Notes: generated by a model from the sequence alone, not told the origin. 64,000 nucleotides of DNA from Pseudomonas koreensis (GCF_024169245.1 NZ_JALJWP010000001.1:4899501-4963500); one strand, 5' to 3'; shown: positions 51,022 to 60,107, counted from the stretch's first letter. Numbers and translations: made by a program.

Positions 51022-51951
51022 TTAACGAACCGGAGTGGTAGTGGTGTAGGTGTCGACTTCGACGTACTCGACCGCATCGCGACGACGACCGCCGAAGGTG
51101 GCTGCGAGGCTGGCGAAGAACGCACCGGCCAGCAGCGCTACGAACATCCACAGCGAGGTGTAGGCAGCGACTTTCGCGGCGGTATCGGCCGCTTGCTGAG
51201 CTTTCAGTTTCGCGTCAGCGATGGCTTTCTGGGTGTTGGCGTAGATCTCGTCAACGCGACGTTCGGCATCGGCCTGGCTCAGGTTGGTACGTTGCGACAC
51301 CAGTTGTGCGAGGTAGGTACGGTCTTCGGCGCTGAGCTGACCGTTGGCCAGGCTCTGGGCGAAGATGCGGGTCACGGTGCCGCGTGCGGCGTCATCGCTG
51401 ACGGCGGCAGGACGATCATCGCGGAACAGGCTGTCGACGAAGTAGCCGTACTGATCGCTGTCAGTGTTGGCAGCAGCGGAGCCGGCGGCCTGGCTCATCG
51501 CACCGGCAGCACCGCCGACGACATTGGCACCAGCCTGCACACCACCACTGACGACGCTACTCACCGAACCGACCACCAGCACAGCGGTGACCAGCGTAGC
51601 GACGCACCAGGCGAGGAAGCCGTGGGCGGTGTCGCGGAAGTAGACTTCGTCACCGTGCATGTTTGCCCACTTCACGCGCAGACGGCCGGCAATATAGCCG
51701 CCCATGCCGGAAGCAATGATCTGCGTCACAGCCAGCCAGACAATCGTCGAAATGCCCAGGCCCTTGGCGCTGACGCCCTCTCCGGCCCACGGTGAAACAG
51801 CCGAAAAGCCCAGGCCGAAACCGAGCAGTACCAGAATCATCGACAGTGCTGCGGCAGCCGCTGCACCCGCGAAGATCGCGCCCCAGGACACGCCTGAGAC
51901 ACTGCTCGACTCTTCCACGGCAGGATAATAGCCATCAGGGGATCTGTTCAT
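51022..51951 (-). CDS. uncharacterised membrane protein with helical periplasmic or cytoplasmic insert
   Basis: A 309-residue protein. After a short polar N-terminus come three or four helices (GAIFAGAAAAAALSMILVLLGFGLGF; TIVWLAVTQIIASGMGGYIAGRL; FLAWCVATLVTAVLVVGSVSSVVSGG). Then follows a soluble helical stretch of about 120 residues with a VDEIYANTQKAIADAKLKAQQAADTAAK region, a final helix (YTSLWMFVALLAGAFFASLAATFGG) and a basic tail. I recall similar proteins as common hypotheticals in Pseudomonas and Burkholderia; the role is unknown. It shares a transcript with the 24-residue peptide. Confidence 0.8.
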   Translation of the reverse strand: MNRSPDGYYPAVEESSSVSGVSWGAIFAGAAAAAALSMILVLLGFGLGFSAVSPWAGEGVSAKGLGISTIVWLAVTQIIASGMGGYIAGRLRVKWANMHGDEVYFRDTAHGFLAWCVATLVTAVLVVGSVSSVVSGGVQAGANVVGGAAGAMSQAAGSAAANTDSDQYGYFVDSLFRDDRPAAVSDDAARGTVTRIFAQSLANGQLSAEDRTYLAQLVSQRTNLSQADAERRVDEIYANTQKAIADAKLKAQQAADTAAKVAAYTSLWMFVALLAGAFFASLAATFGGRRRDAVEYVEVDTYTTTTPVR

Positions 51952-52141
51952 TGTTGTGCTGCTCCAGGCATGAAAAATGGTGTTACAACTCGTCGAGTGA
52001 GGAATTGCAGCGACCGTGCCAGATACAGCAACTAAATAAACCCTTGTTTTTCAATATCTTATAAAAGATGAACTTCTGGGGACGTTGCAAATTGCAACAC
52101 CTGCCCAATTACAGCGGGTTTTATGCATTGGCCCGGGTCGA

Positions 52142-52477
52142 TCATTTTCGCTTGTAGCTCTTTTTCCCGCTCGGCGTCAGGCAATACACCCCACCACGCG
52201 GCCCTGTGCAAAACGAACTGGTTCCACAGGCGCAGCCATCGTCGCTATTCAGAAAGTTTTGCGGGCGCACCTGTTCGCGCTCACCGAACATTGCCGCGCA
52301 GCTCTTCTTCGAACCGCTGATAGAGCCGTCATTGCACAGAAACAGATCGCCGTCGCAACGATCAATCCCGCCCTTTTTGCCTGAACAAGGTGTATTTGGA
52401 GCTTGAGCGAGAGCGCTGGTACACAGCAGCAAAAGCAGGACTATTGGCTTCCACCCACGGCTAATCAATGAAATCAC
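52142..52477 (-). CDS. small Cys-rich exported protein
   Basis: A 111-residue protein with a signal peptide (PIVLLLLLCTSALAQ, cleavage near residue 25). The mature part has eight Cys in a regular pattern (TPCSGKKGGIDRCDGDLFLCNDGSISGSKKSC, then DDGCACGTSSFCTGPRGGVYCLT) and a basic end (KKSYKRK), suggesting a disulfide-stabilised exported protein. I recall family relatives as YdcA-type hypotheticals. No partner gene is evident. The 190-bp gap before it (51952-52141) holds nothing I recognise. Confidence 0.75.
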   Translation of the reverse strand: MISLISRGWKPIVLLLLLCTSALAQAPNTPCSGKKGGIDRCDGDLFLCNDGSISGSKKSCAAMFGEREQVRPQNFLNSDDGCACGTSSFCTGPRGGVYCLTPSGKKSYKRK

Positions 52478-52643
52478 AGCGCCACTCCTGTTGGACTTTA
52501 TGGCCAGATGATATCAATCTTCCGACAATCACAGCGCCTGTCCCGGCGAATGGCAGCTACAACATGAAAGTTAATTTAAAGCGTCACGGCAAATTCTTGG
52601 CAAAATGCTGCCATTCCGTTTGAACCGATCAGCAGGCCTGCCT

Positions 52644-53327
52644 ATGACTCGTATCTTGACCATCGAAGACGACGCCGTGACCGCGCGGGAAATCGTTGCC
52701 GAACTGAGCAGCCACGGGCTGGACGTCGACTGGGTCGACAATGGCCGCGAAGGCCTCGACCGCGCCGTCAGCGGCAACTACGACCTGATCACCCTCGACC
52801 GCATGCTGCCCGAGCTCGATGGCCTGGCCATTGTCACCACGTTGCGCACCATGGGCGTGGCCACGCCGATTCTGATGATCAGCGCCCTCTCCGATGTCGA
52901 TGAGCGCGTGCGCGGTTTGCGCGCTGGCGGCGATGACTACCTGACCAAGCCGTTCGCCACCGATGAGATGGCCGCGCGGGTTGAAGTGTTGCTGCGCCGG
53001 CAGAACAGCGTCGCCACCCAGGCCACCACGCTAAAAGTCGCCGACCTCGAACTCGACCTGATCAGCCACGAAGCCCGCCGCGCCGGACAGGTGCTGACGC
53101 TGCTGCCGACCGAATACAAACTGCTCGAGTTTCTGATGCGCAATAGCGGCCAGATTCTTTCGCGGATGATGATTTTCGAAGAGGTCTGGGGCTATCACTT
53201 CGATCCGGGCACCAACCTGATCGACGTGCACATCGGCCGTCTGCGTAAAAAGATCGACGCCGCGGGCAATGTTCCGCTGATCCGCACGGTACGGGGCTCG
53301 GGCTATGTCATTGCCGAACCCGTCTGA
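52644..53327 (+). CDS. OmpR-family response regulator
   Basis: A 227-residue regulator. Receiver domain with acidic pocket E8/D9/D10, phosphorylated D52 in LITLDRMLPELDG and Lys in DDYLTKPF near residue 102. A winged-helix DNA-binding domain follows (LLPTEYKLLEFLMRNSGQILSRMMIFEEVWGYHFDPGTNLIDVHIGRLRKKID). It resembles CopR/IrlR-type regulators. It overlaps the kinase gene by 23 bp, so the pair is translationally linked. The signal is not predictable from sequence. The ATG at 52644 gives the canonical start. Confidence 0.93.
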   Translation: MTRILTIEDDAVTAREIVAELSSHGLDVDWVDNGREGLDRAVSGNYDLITLDRMLPELDGLAIVTTLRTMGVATPILMISALSDVDERVRGLRAGGDDYLTKPFATDEMAARVEVLLRRQNSVATQATTLKVADLELDLISHEARRAGQVLTLLPTEYKLLEFLMRNSGQILSRMMIFEEVWGYHFDPGTNLIDVHIGRLRKKIDAAGNVPLIRTVRGSGYVIAEPV

Positions 53328-54699
53328 CGGCTGGCGCTCCTCCAGCAGTCGCTTGCTGGCGCTGTACAGCTCGCTGTTCGTGGCGTGGAGCGCGATCCTC
53401 ATGGGGGTCATGTATTACGAGGTTTCCGGCTACCTCGACAAGCTCGCCAAGCATTCGCTGATGCAACGTCAGCACCTGTTCTCGCACTTTCGCGGCGAGC
53501 AACTGGAAGACGCCCTCGCCGCCAGCATGACCTTTGATATTCGCGGCATCGACGCCTACGGCCTGTTCGACGCGCAGGGCACTTATCTCGGCGGTGCGCT
53601 GCAGCAAATCCCCGAAGATCTGCCGCTGGATGGCAAGATCCACATGCTCGCCGAGTGTGTCGATTCCGACGATCCGACCCTGCCCAGCGACAGCTGCGAT
53701 GCCGTAGCGACGCAAACCCGTGACGGACGCTGGCTGGTGTTGCTGCGCGACAACGGCTCGTTGTTCGCCGTGACGCGGATCATTTTGCACGCGCTGTTCT
53801 GGGGCGTCTCGCTGACGATCATTCCCGGAATCGCCGGGTGGCATCTGCTGCGCCGCCGCCCGCTGCAGCGAATTCGCGCCATTCAGAACAGCGCCCAAGC
53901 CATCGTCGCCGGCGATCTGACGCGCCGTTTACCGCTGTCCAATCGCCGCGATGAACTGGACATGCTCGCCGCCATCGTCAACGCCATGCTCGAGCGCATC
54001 GAGCGCTTGATGAACGAGGTCAAAGGCGTCTGCGACAACATCGCCCACGACTTGCGCACCCCGCTGACCCGCTTGCGCGCGCAGTTGTATCGCATGCAGC
54101 AACAGGCCGGCGAAGGCTCGCAGGAAGCGGCGCAACTGGACTTGGTACTGGCTGAAGCGGATACGCTGATGGCGCGGTTTCGTGGTCTGTTGCGGATTTC
54201 CGAACTGGAAGATCGCCAGCGTCGCTCGGGCTTTGTTGAACTCGATCCGGCGCGTTTGCTGGAAGAGTTGCACGAATTCTATCTGCCGCTGGCCGAGGAA
54301 GGCGATCTGCGGTTCCAGTTGAACATGCCGGAAACGCTGCCGCCGCTCAATGGCGACCGCGCGTTGCTGTTCGAAGCGCTGGCGAATCTGCTGAGCAACT
54401 CGATCAAATTCACCCCGCCCGGCGGCACGGTGATGCTGCGCGGGGTCAATGCGAACGGGCAGACGCGGATCGAGGTTCACGATTCAGGGCCGGGGATTCC
54501 CGAGACCGAACGCGAGGCGGTGTTTCAGCGGTTCTATCGTACTGAAGGTGGCCAGCCGCAAAGTGGTTTTGGCCTGGGACTGTCGATCGTCGCGGCGATT
54601 GTCAGCCTGCACGGTTTCAGTCTTGAGGTCGGCAGCAGTGATCTGGGCGGGGCGAAACTGGTGCTGGATTGCCGGCAGAGTTTGATCAGCCAGGCCTGA
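53305..54699 (+). CDS. sensor histidine kinase
   Basis: A 464-residue membrane kinase. Helix 1 (residues 18-38) and helix 2 (about 155-178) flank a periplasmic sensor region with a CVDSDDPTLPSDSCD disulfide loop. HAMP near 180-235 (RRRPLQRIRAIQNSAQAI), phosphorylated H248 in NIAHDLRTPLTRLR, and an ATP domain with N box (LLSNSIKF), G1 (DSGPGIP) and G2 (GFGLGLSIV). It phosphorylates the regulator encoded just upstream. Stimulus is unknown. Confidence 0.94.
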   Translation: MSLPNPSDGWRSSSSRLLALYSSLFVAWSAILMGVMYYEVSGYLDKLAKHSLMQRQHLFSHFRGEQLEDALAASMTFDIRGIDAYGLFDAQGTYLGGALQQIPEDLPLDGKIHMLAECVDSDDPTLPSDSCDAVATQTRDGRWLVLLRDNGSLFAVTRIILHALFWGVSLTIIPGIAGWHLLRRRPLQRIRAIQNSAQAIVAGDLTRRLPLSNRRDELDMLAAIVNAMLERIERLMNEVKGVCDNIAHDLRTPLTRLRAQLYRMQQQAGEGSQEAAQLDLVLAEADTLMARFRGLLRISELEDRQRRSGFVELDPARLLEELHEFYLPLAEEGDLRFQLNMPETLPPLNGDRALLFEALANLLSNSIKFTPPGGTVMLRGVNANGQTRIEVHDSGPGIPETEREAVFQRFYRTEGGQPQSGFGLGLSIVAAIVSLHGFSLEVGSSDLGGAKLVLDCRQSLISQA

Positions 54700-54713
54700 G
54701 GGAATGCAATCCA

Positions 54714-54807
54714 CCCTGTGGGAGCGAGCCTGCTCGCGAATGCGGTGGTTCAGTCACAGCAATGTTAACTGACCTGACGCCTTCGCGAGCAGGCTCGCTC
54801 CCACAGG
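54714..54807. repeat. REPIN (GTGGGAGCGAGCCTGCTCGCGAA family)
   Basis: Inverse arms with a 35-bp centre between the convergent kinase and SRPBCC genes. Confidence 0.92.
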
Positions 54808-54841
54808 AAATCCCATGCCTCATAGGCGCTTTGTGAATCAA

Positions 54842-55252
54842 TCAGGTTGGGTAATTGGCCCGCAGGGCGTCGAGCCCGCCCTGATAGATGCCGTTGAACA
54901 ACGCCACCACTTCTTCATCGCTCACGCCGACCGCGTTGAAACGTCCCGACCACGTCACCCGCGCCCCTTCACCTTGGGCTTCAACCTTGATGGTCGCCAG
55001 GTAATCGCTGGCCGGGAACGGTGCCTGTTCGATCGAATAACTGTACGTTCTGGCGGCGTTGTCGAAGGTTTGCAGACGCTCGATCACCACGCCGCCGTCG
55101 GCGGTCTGCAGGGTGCGCACGCGCCCGCCTTCGCTCAATTCACTATTGGTAATCAGCGGCAGCCAGTCGGGCAGCGTGTTGAAGCCGCCGATCAATTGCC
55201 AGACCTGATCGGCCGAGGCCGGGATGTCGATGGTTGCGGATGCAGTTGGCAT
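54842..55252 (-). CDS. SRPBCC-superfamily protein (polyketide cyclase/START-like)
   Basis: A 136-residue helix-grip protein: SATIDIPASADQVWQLIGGFNTLPDWLPLI at the start, a strand series with GGVVIERLQTFDNAARTYSYSIEQAPFPASDYLATIKVEA, and GARVTWSGRFNAVGVSDEEVVALFNGIYQGGLDALRA as the final long helix. Such proteins bind hydrophobic ligands in a cavity. It lies 20 bp after the SDR gene on the same strand, so they form an operon. Ligand unknown. Confidence 0.88.
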   Translation of the reverse strand: MPTASATIDIPASADQVWQLIGGFNTLPDWLPLITNSELSEGGRVRTLQTADGGVVIERLQTFDNAARTYSYSIEQAPFPASDYLATIKVEAQGEGARVTWSGRFNAVGVSDEEVVALFNGIYQGGLDALRANYPT

Positions 55253-55272
55253 AAAACCTCTCTCTCAAGGAT

Positions 55273-56070
55273 TCAGATAGTCAGGCTGTCGACCACACCG
55301 CCATCGACGCGCAATGCGGCGCCGGTGGTGGCCGAGGACAGCGGCGAAGCGATGTAGGTGACCAGATGCGCAACCTCCGATACATCCGCCACGCGCTGGA
55401 TGATCGAGGTCGGACGGGCCTTGCGCACAAAGGCGTCGGCTTCCTCACGCAGGTTGCGCCCCGACTCGGCAGCGGCGTCTCTGAGCATGTCCTGCAGACC
55501 GTCGGTGAAAGTCGGCCCCGGCAGGATCGCATTGACCGTGACCCCGGTGCCAGCCAGACGTTTGGCCAAGCCGTGGGACACCGCGAGGTTGGCACTTTTG
55601 GTCACGCCATAATTGAGCATGTCCGCCGGCGTTGCGACCCCGGATTCCGAAGACAGGAAGATCACCCGGCCCCAGCCCTGCTCAACCATCGCCGGCACAT
55701 AATGCCGCGCCAGACGCACGCCGGAAATCACGTTGACCTCGTAGAAGCGCGTCCACTCGCTGTCGGGAGTCTCGAAGAAATCGACGTCGTTGAAAATGCC
55801 GAGGTTGTTCACCAGAATGTCAGCGCGCGGCTCGGCGGCGAAGAGTTTTTCCGCGCCCTCGGCGGTGCCCAGATCAGCGGTCAAACCGCGCAGCTGCGCG
55901 CCCGGCACAGCCTTGCGAATACTCGCCAGCGCCTGCTCGACCTTGGCCGTGTCGCGACCGATCACCACCACCGTGGCGCCCGCCTCGGCCAGCGACTGGC
56001 TGATGCCCAGCCCAATGCCGGCGGTACTGCCGCTGACGACGGCCAGTTTTCCACTCAGATCAATTTTCAT
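55273..56070 (-). CDS. short-chain dehydrogenase/reductase
   Basis: A 265-residue classical SDR. Cofactor motif SGSTAGIGLGIS at residues 14-25, NNLG near 88, catalytic Ser in SSESG and YxxxK in NYGVTKSANLAVSH. It prefers NADP or NAD depending on the R39-type residue (VVIGRDTAKVE). The co-transcribed SRPBCC protein may bind its product. Substrate is not recognisable. Confidence 0.92.
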   Translation of the reverse strand: MKIDLSGKLAVVSGSTAGIGLGISQSLAEAGATVVVIGRDTAKVEQALASIRKAVPGAQLRGLTADLGTAEGAEKLFAAEPRADILVNNLGIFNDVDFFETPDSEWTRFYEVNVISGVRLARHYVPAMVEQGWGRVIFLSSESGVATPADMLNYGVTKSANLAVSHGLAKRLAGTGVTVNAILPGPTFTDGLQDMLRDAAAESGRNLREEADAFVRKARPTSIIQRVADVSEVAHLVTYIASPLSSATTGAALRVDGGVVDSLTI

Positions 56071-56230
56071 GGGTTTACCTCATTGGCAAGGAGTTCCACC
56101 GCGCTCGACTTTGGCGACGATTTCAGAAGCATGGATCAGCGTAGTTGCGATAGTGCGCGCCCGGTTGAGCTGCCGACCGGTGACGGGGATGTCGTTTGAT
56201 CGAGGAATCCCTGCGTCTGGCAGACCGTAG

Positions 56231-56406
56231 CCCCTCACCCTGGCCCTCTCCCGAGGGAGAGGAAACCGACCGAGTTATGCTGAACTCAACGCCCACCTGA
56301 AAGAACATAGCGATTCCGGATTCAGGGAAGATCTTCCACGTCGGCGTATCACCTGAATATCCTCCGGTCAGTCCCCTCTCCCTCCGGGAGAGGGCTAGGG
56401 TGAGGG
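56231..56406. repeat. inverted pair of CCCTCACCC..CCCTCTCCC repeats
   Basis: CCCCTCACCCTGGCCCTCTC (56231 on) and its inverse CTCTCCCTCCGGGAGAGGGC..GGGTGAGGGG ending at 56406. The same family as at 19490-19650. Confidence 0.85.
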
Positions 56407-56421
56407 GCTTTTGGAAACTGA

Positions 56422-57090
56422 TCAGACTTGCGTCAAGCGAAGCAAACCCTCGTTATCGACCGTCACGCTGATCGCATCGTAACTGGCCAACGTAGCGTGA
56501 GCCGTTTCAATCGGATGCTGATGCGTAGCAGTGATGATCATCAACGCAGCGCCCGCCGCTTCCGCAGCCTGAATACCAACCGTCGCGTCTTCAAAAATCA
56601 GACAGTCAGCCGGCTTGACCCCCAGCTTTTTCGCCGCCAGCAGATACCCCGACGGATCAGGCTTCCCAGCCTTCACATCTTCCGCCGTGATCATCACCGC
56701 CGGCTCGGGAATCCCCGCCGCCGCCATCCGCCGCAGGGCCAGATCCCGTGGCGCGGACGTCACCATCGCCCAGCGCTCTTTTGGCAGACCGTTGAGAAAT
56801 GCCGCAGCAGCGGGAATTTCGACAATGCCTTCAACGTCTTCGATTTCCGCAGCGGTGATGAACGCCGCTTGTTCCTCGGCATCCACGCCCGGCAGATTCA
56901 GCCGAGTGATTGTGTCGATCGCCCGCGCGCCGTGAATGGTCGGCAAGAACGTCTCGACCTCAACGCCATGGCGCACCGCCCACGCTGACCAGATGCGCTC
57001 GGCGGCGGCGATGGAATTGAGGACGGTGCCGTCCATGTCGAACAGGAACGCGGCGAATGCGCGATCAAAAACCGATGCTTGTGCAGACAA
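56422..57090 (-). CDS. HAD-superfamily phosphatase (subfamily IA)
   Basis: A 222-residue hydrolase. Motif I FLFDMDGTVLNS near residues 14-25, motif II in VTSAPRD, motif III Lys and motif IV in KPDPSGYLLAAKKLGVKPADCLIFEDATVG. It resembles sugar-phosphate or glycerol-phosphate phosphatases of the YfbT/YniC type. No ATG fits the N-terminus; a TTG at 57090 (LSAQASVFDRAF) has AGAGGA 9 bp upstream and is preferred over the in-frame start at 57144. Substrate is unknown. It is downstream of the orphan response regulator gene on the same strand. Confidence 0.85.
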   Translation of the reverse strand: MSAQASVFDRAFAAFLFDMDGTVLNSIAAAERIWSAWAVRHGVEVETFLPTIHGARAIDTITRLNLPGVDAEEQAAFITAAEIEDVEGIVEIPAAAAFLNGLPKERWAMVTSAPRDLALRRMAAAGIPEPAVMITAEDVKAGKPDPSGYLLAAKKLGVKPADCLIFEDATVGIQAAEAAGAALMIITATHQHPIETAHATLASYDAISVTVDNEGLLRLTQV

Positions 57091-57147
57091 AAGAACAAAT
57101 CCTCTGACAGATGGCCGGGGCAGACAGGCCCGGCAATGTAGCACTTG

Positions 57148-57561
57148 TCAGTGCAACTGCGGGGCCTTGGATTTGAACGCACTTTCCACACAGTCGAGCA
57201 ACTGACCGATCGCCCACGGCTTCTTGATGAACGCCACCGAATGCTTGACCCCGGAGGTCTCCGGCGTTTCATAGCCGGACATCACCATCACCGGTTTTTC
57301 CGGCCAGCGATCGCCGACCAGATTCGCAAGGTCGGCGCCGTTAAGCGTGCCGGGCATGGTGATGTCGGTCAGCAATAACGCGACGTTCGCCGCGTGTTCT
57401 TCCAGATACAGTGAGGCGGCGTCAGCGCTGGTTTGCGGTTCGACCTTGAACCCTTCCTCCTGGAGAATTTCGCAGAGAAACTCCAGAATCAACGGATCGT
57501 CCTCGACAACCAGAATCAACCCGCCAGGAAGGTGCGCGCTCGACGTAGGTGTAGGGCACAT
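57148..57561 (-). CDS. orphan response regulator (receiver domain only)
   Basis: A 137-residue CheY-like protein. Acidic residues in LVVEDDPLI, phosphorylated D66 in LLLTDITMPG, Thr/Ser switch in VMSGYE and Lys in FIKKPW. No output domain and no adjacent kinase, so it would take phosphate from a kinase elsewhere, perhaps a hybrid one. The ATG at 57561 has GGGGGAG 8 bp upstream. Confidence 0.9.
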   Translation of the reverse strand: MCPTPTSSAHLPGGLILVVEDDPLILEFLCEILQEEGFKVEPQTSADAASLYLEEHAANVALLLTDITMPGTLNGADLANLVGDRWPEKPVMVMSGYETPETSGVKHSVAFIKKPWAIGQLLDCVESAFKSKAPQLH

Positions 57562-57761
57562 GAACAGCACTCCCCCGAATTACATTTTTTGAATAGCGGT
57601 TTTGAATCCGCTGCTTATCTGGTATGAGCAGCGCGTCTTGTAGAAATTCATTTTTGATACAGCAGATTTCGCCAAGGTGTTGTTTTTCGAAGCGCAGCGA
57701 CCGTGCGCAACACTCATTTGTGGTTAAAATGCCGGCCCTTTGAACGGCCGAACCGTAATCC

Positions 57762-58703
57762 ATGACCCCTGAAGCCCTCGCCACCCTCCACACCCATTTG
57801 CTGCCCGCACTGGCGGCGGCACCCAGCGAAACCCGCCGCTTGTTTCACGGCCGCGGGCGCTGCTGGCCGGGACTGGAACAGCTGACCGTGGACTGGCTGC
57901 AGGGCGTGGTGCTGGTGTCGCTGTTCAAGGAGCCGGCGCCTGAACAACTGCAAAATCTGAGAGATTCACTGTTGCAACTCGCCACCAAGCGCGAATGGCA
58001 GCAGTCCGGCGCGCACACCCTGCTGATCCAGCACCGTTACCTGCCGCAGAGTACGGCCGAATGGCTGATCGGCGAGGAAATCGAGGAAATGACCATCGTC
58101 GAAGGTGGCTTGCAGTACCGCGTCGACCTCGGCCGCAAGCAAAACACCGGTCTGTTTCTCGACATGCGTTACGGCCGCAACTGGGTGCGCGAACAGGCAG
58201 CGGGCAAGCGGGTATTGAACCTGTTCGCCTACACCTGCGGCTTTTCCGTAGCAGCAATCGAGGGCGGCGCCAGCCATGTGGTCAATCTGGATATGTCCCG
58301 GGCCGCCCTGAGCCGTGGTCGCGACAATCATCGTCTGAACGGCCACGACCTGAGCAAGGTCAGTTTCCTCGGTCACGACCTGTTCAAATCCTGGGGCAAG
58401 GTGATCAACAGCGGCCCCTACGATCTGGTGATCATCGACCCGCCGTCGTTCCAGAAGGGCAGTTTTCTGCTGACCAAGGACTATCAGCGCGTACTGCGCC
58501 GCTTGCCGGAACTGCTGACCGCGCAAGGCACAGTATTGGCGTGCATGAACGATCCGTCGTTCGGCTCGGACTTCCTGATTGATGGCGTCACCCTGGAAGC
58601 GCCAAGCCTGCGCTTCGAACAACGGCTGGCCAATCCGCCGGAGTTTCCGGATATCGACCCGGAAAGCGGCCTGAAAGCCCTGATTTTCCAGCACATCAGC
58701 TGA
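57762..58703 (+). CDS. class I SAM-dependent methyltransferase (RlmI/K-like)
   Basis: A 313-residue methyltransferase. Motif I region RVLNLFAYTCGFSVAAIEGGASHVVNLDMS, then DLVIIDPPSFQKGSF (motif IV, DPPSF) and the C-terminal ALIFQHIS. The DPPSF motif and the GLFLDMRYGRNWVRE segment (equivalent to GxFLDQRxxR) are those of the rRNA-m5C family RlmI/RlmK, but the PUA domain is missing and the N-terminus is different. An RNA target is plausible; the exact one is unknown. Confidence 0.87.
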   Translation: MTPEALATLHTHLLPALAAAPSETRRLFHGRGRCWPGLEQLTVDWLQGVVLVSLFKEPAPEQLQNLRDSLLQLATKREWQQSGAHTLLIQHRYLPQSTAEWLIGEEIEEMTIVEGGLQYRVDLGRKQNTGLFLDMRYGRNWVREQAAGKRVLNLFAYTCGFSVAAIEGGASHVVNLDMSRAALSRGRDNHRLNGHDLSKVSFLGHDLFKSWGKVINSGPYDLVIIDPPSFQKGSFLLTKDYQRVLRRLPELLTAQGTVLACMNDPSFGSDFLIDGVTLEAPSLRFEQRLANPPEFPDIDPESGLKALIFQHIS

Positions 58704-58716
58704 CGCACCACACATC

Positions 58717-58814
58717 CCCTTGTAGGAGTGAGCCTGCTCGCGATAGCGGTGTGTCAGTCAGCAAATGGTTAACTGACACACCGCTATCGCGAGCAGGCTC
58801 ACTCCTACAGGGGG
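58717..58814. repeat. REPIN (TGTAGGAGTGAGCCTGCTCGCGATAGCGGTGTGTCAG family)
   Basis: Long inverse arms, including the ATAGCGGTGTG extension, fill the gap between the convergent methyltransferase and TetR genes. Confidence 0.93.
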
Positions 58815-58823
58815 GCGTGTGAA

Positions 58824-59444
58824 TCAGCTTTCAGCGCGGATCGACCGCCATGCCGCCTGCGCAAGCATTTCGCGATAGGCCTTCGGGCTGCCTTTAACCC
58901 GCCCTGCCAGCCACGCCCGGCAATAGCTGTCCGCCTGGCCGATGATCAACGATGGCAGCAGTTCCGCAGGCAAGTCCTGAAGCTCGCCAGCGCGACCCGA
59001 TTCCGCCAGCCATTGGCGCAGACGCAGACTGCGCGTCTTGTTGCGCTCGGCCAGTTCGTCCTTGAACGGGCCTTTGGTCACGGCGAACCGGGCGTGGTAC
59101 TGGAATCGCGCCCACTGCGGCTGTTGCTCGACCCAGTCGACATAGCTGAAGACGAGCGCCTGCACGCCTTCTTCAGTGGTAGCGGCCACGTCCAGATACG
59201 CATCACGCAAACGCGCCTGATCCTCCAGCGCAGTGAAAAAAAGCGCCGCGACCAGCCCTTCCTTGTTGCCGAAATGGTGATAGATCGCGCCGACGCTGGT
59301 GTCGCATTCGGCGCGAATCATCTCGATGGTGGTCGCCTCGATCCCCTGTTCGTTGAACAGGCTCAAGGCCTTGCGAAAAATATCGCGTTTGAGTTCGGCG
59401 CGGCGACCGGGGTAGCTGCGTTCCAGTAGATCGGCGGTATCCAT
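58824..59444 (-). CDS. TetR-family transcriptional regulator
   Basis: A 206-residue repressor. HTH near residues 35-60 (GIEATTIEMIRAECDTSVGAIYHHFGNKEGLVAALF). The C-terminal ligand domain has RDAYLDVAATTEEGVQALVFSYVDWVEQQPQWARFQYHARF. It is divergent from a hotdog-fold thioesterase-like gene, with a three-fold repeated operator in the 160-bp gap. Ligand unknown; an acyl-CoA or fatty acid would fit the neighbour. Confidence 0.92.
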   Translation of the reverse strand: MDTADLLERSYPGRRAELKRDIFRKALSLFNEQGIEATTIEMIRAECDTSVGAIYHHFGNKEGLVAALFFTALEDQARLRDAYLDVAATTEEGVQALVFSYVDWVEQQPQWARFQYHARFAVTKGPFKDELAERNKTRSLRLRQWLAESGRAGELQDLPAELLPSLIIGQADSYCRAWLAGRVKGSPKAYREMLAQAAWRSIRAES

Positions 59445-59529
59445 GCTGCTTGAGGTCCGAAAACGGGTTTGAAGAAGGCGTTAAGTGCCCGTGAGCAAAT
59501 CGCGCCTAGGTTGACAGATTTGCCGCGAA

Positions 59530-59580
59530 CAGAATACCGTTCCGTTACAGAACATTATTCTGTAACAGAACATCATTCTG
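59530..59580. promoter_or_regulatory. tandem TetR-type operator, three repeats
   Basis: Three CAGAA-N5-TTCTG-type units begin at 59530, 59548 and 59566, exactly 18 bp apart. The middle unit extends to a perfect 9+5+9 palindrome (59544-59566); the third is a perfect 5+5+5; the first has one mismatch in the right arm. The spacing suits cooperative binding of TetR dimers over the promoter of the downstream gene. Confidence 0.7.
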
Positions 59581-59604
59581 CAAAACCACCCAGTGAGGCT
59601 TCCC

Positions 59605-60045
59605 ATGAGTCAATCTCTCAGCATGTTCAACAGCGTCGGCCCGGACGCTTTCAGCAAGATGGCCTGCCAGTTCGCCCCCTACTTCAGCAGCATCAATCCG
59701 CTGATCAGCGAATTGCGCCCGAATGCCGCCACGGTGCAGGTGCCGTTTCGCAAGGAAATCACCAATCACCTCGGCACGGTGCATGCGATCGCCATGTGCA
59801 ACGCGGCGGAACTGGCCGGTGGGATGATGACCGACGTATCGATCCCGGCCGGGGCACGCTGGATTCCCAAAGGAATGACCGTGGAATACCTGGCCAAGGC
59901 GAAAACCGACGTCACCGCCGTGGCCAGCGCCGAAGGTGTGGATTGGCAAAGCGATGGCGACAAGGTGGTCAACGTCGACATTCACGATGCCGAGGGCAAA
60001 AAGGTCTTTACCGCGCGGATCACCATGAACGTCAAGCTCGGTTGA
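59605..60045 (+). CDS. hotdog-fold thioesterase-like protein (DUF4442 type)
   Basis: A 146-residue protein. Features of hotdog thioesterases are the N-terminal helix (MFNSVGPDAFSKMACQFAPYFSSINPLISELRP), the central NHLGTVHAIAMCNAAELAGGMMTD, a long helix that carries the catalytic region, and final strands (AKAKTDVTAVASAEG; ARITMNVKLG). Such enzymes hydrolyse acyl-CoA. It is divergent from a TetR regulator and preceded by its operator repeats, so probably induced by an acyl compound. The ATG at 59605 has GAGG upstream. Confidence 0.85.
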   Translation: MSQSLSMFNSVGPDAFSKMACQFAPYFSSINPLISELRPNAATVQVPFRKEITNHLGTVHAIAMCNAAELAGGMMTDVSIPAGARWIPKGMTVEYLAKAKTDVTAVASAEGVDWQSDGDKVVNVDIHDAEGKKVFTARITMNVKLG

Positions 60046-60057
60046 GATTGCAGGCAC

Positions 60058-60097
60058 AAAAAAGCCCTTGCTACGGAACGCGCAGCAAGGGCTTTTT
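60058..60097. terminator. bidirectional terminator
   Basis: AAAGCCCTTGCT (60061-60072) and AGCAAGGGCTTT (60084-60095) form a 12-bp stem flanked by A and T runs. It serves the convergent thioesterase-like and GNAT genes. Confidence 0.92.
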
Positions 60098-60107
60098 ATT
60101 GGCCGGG

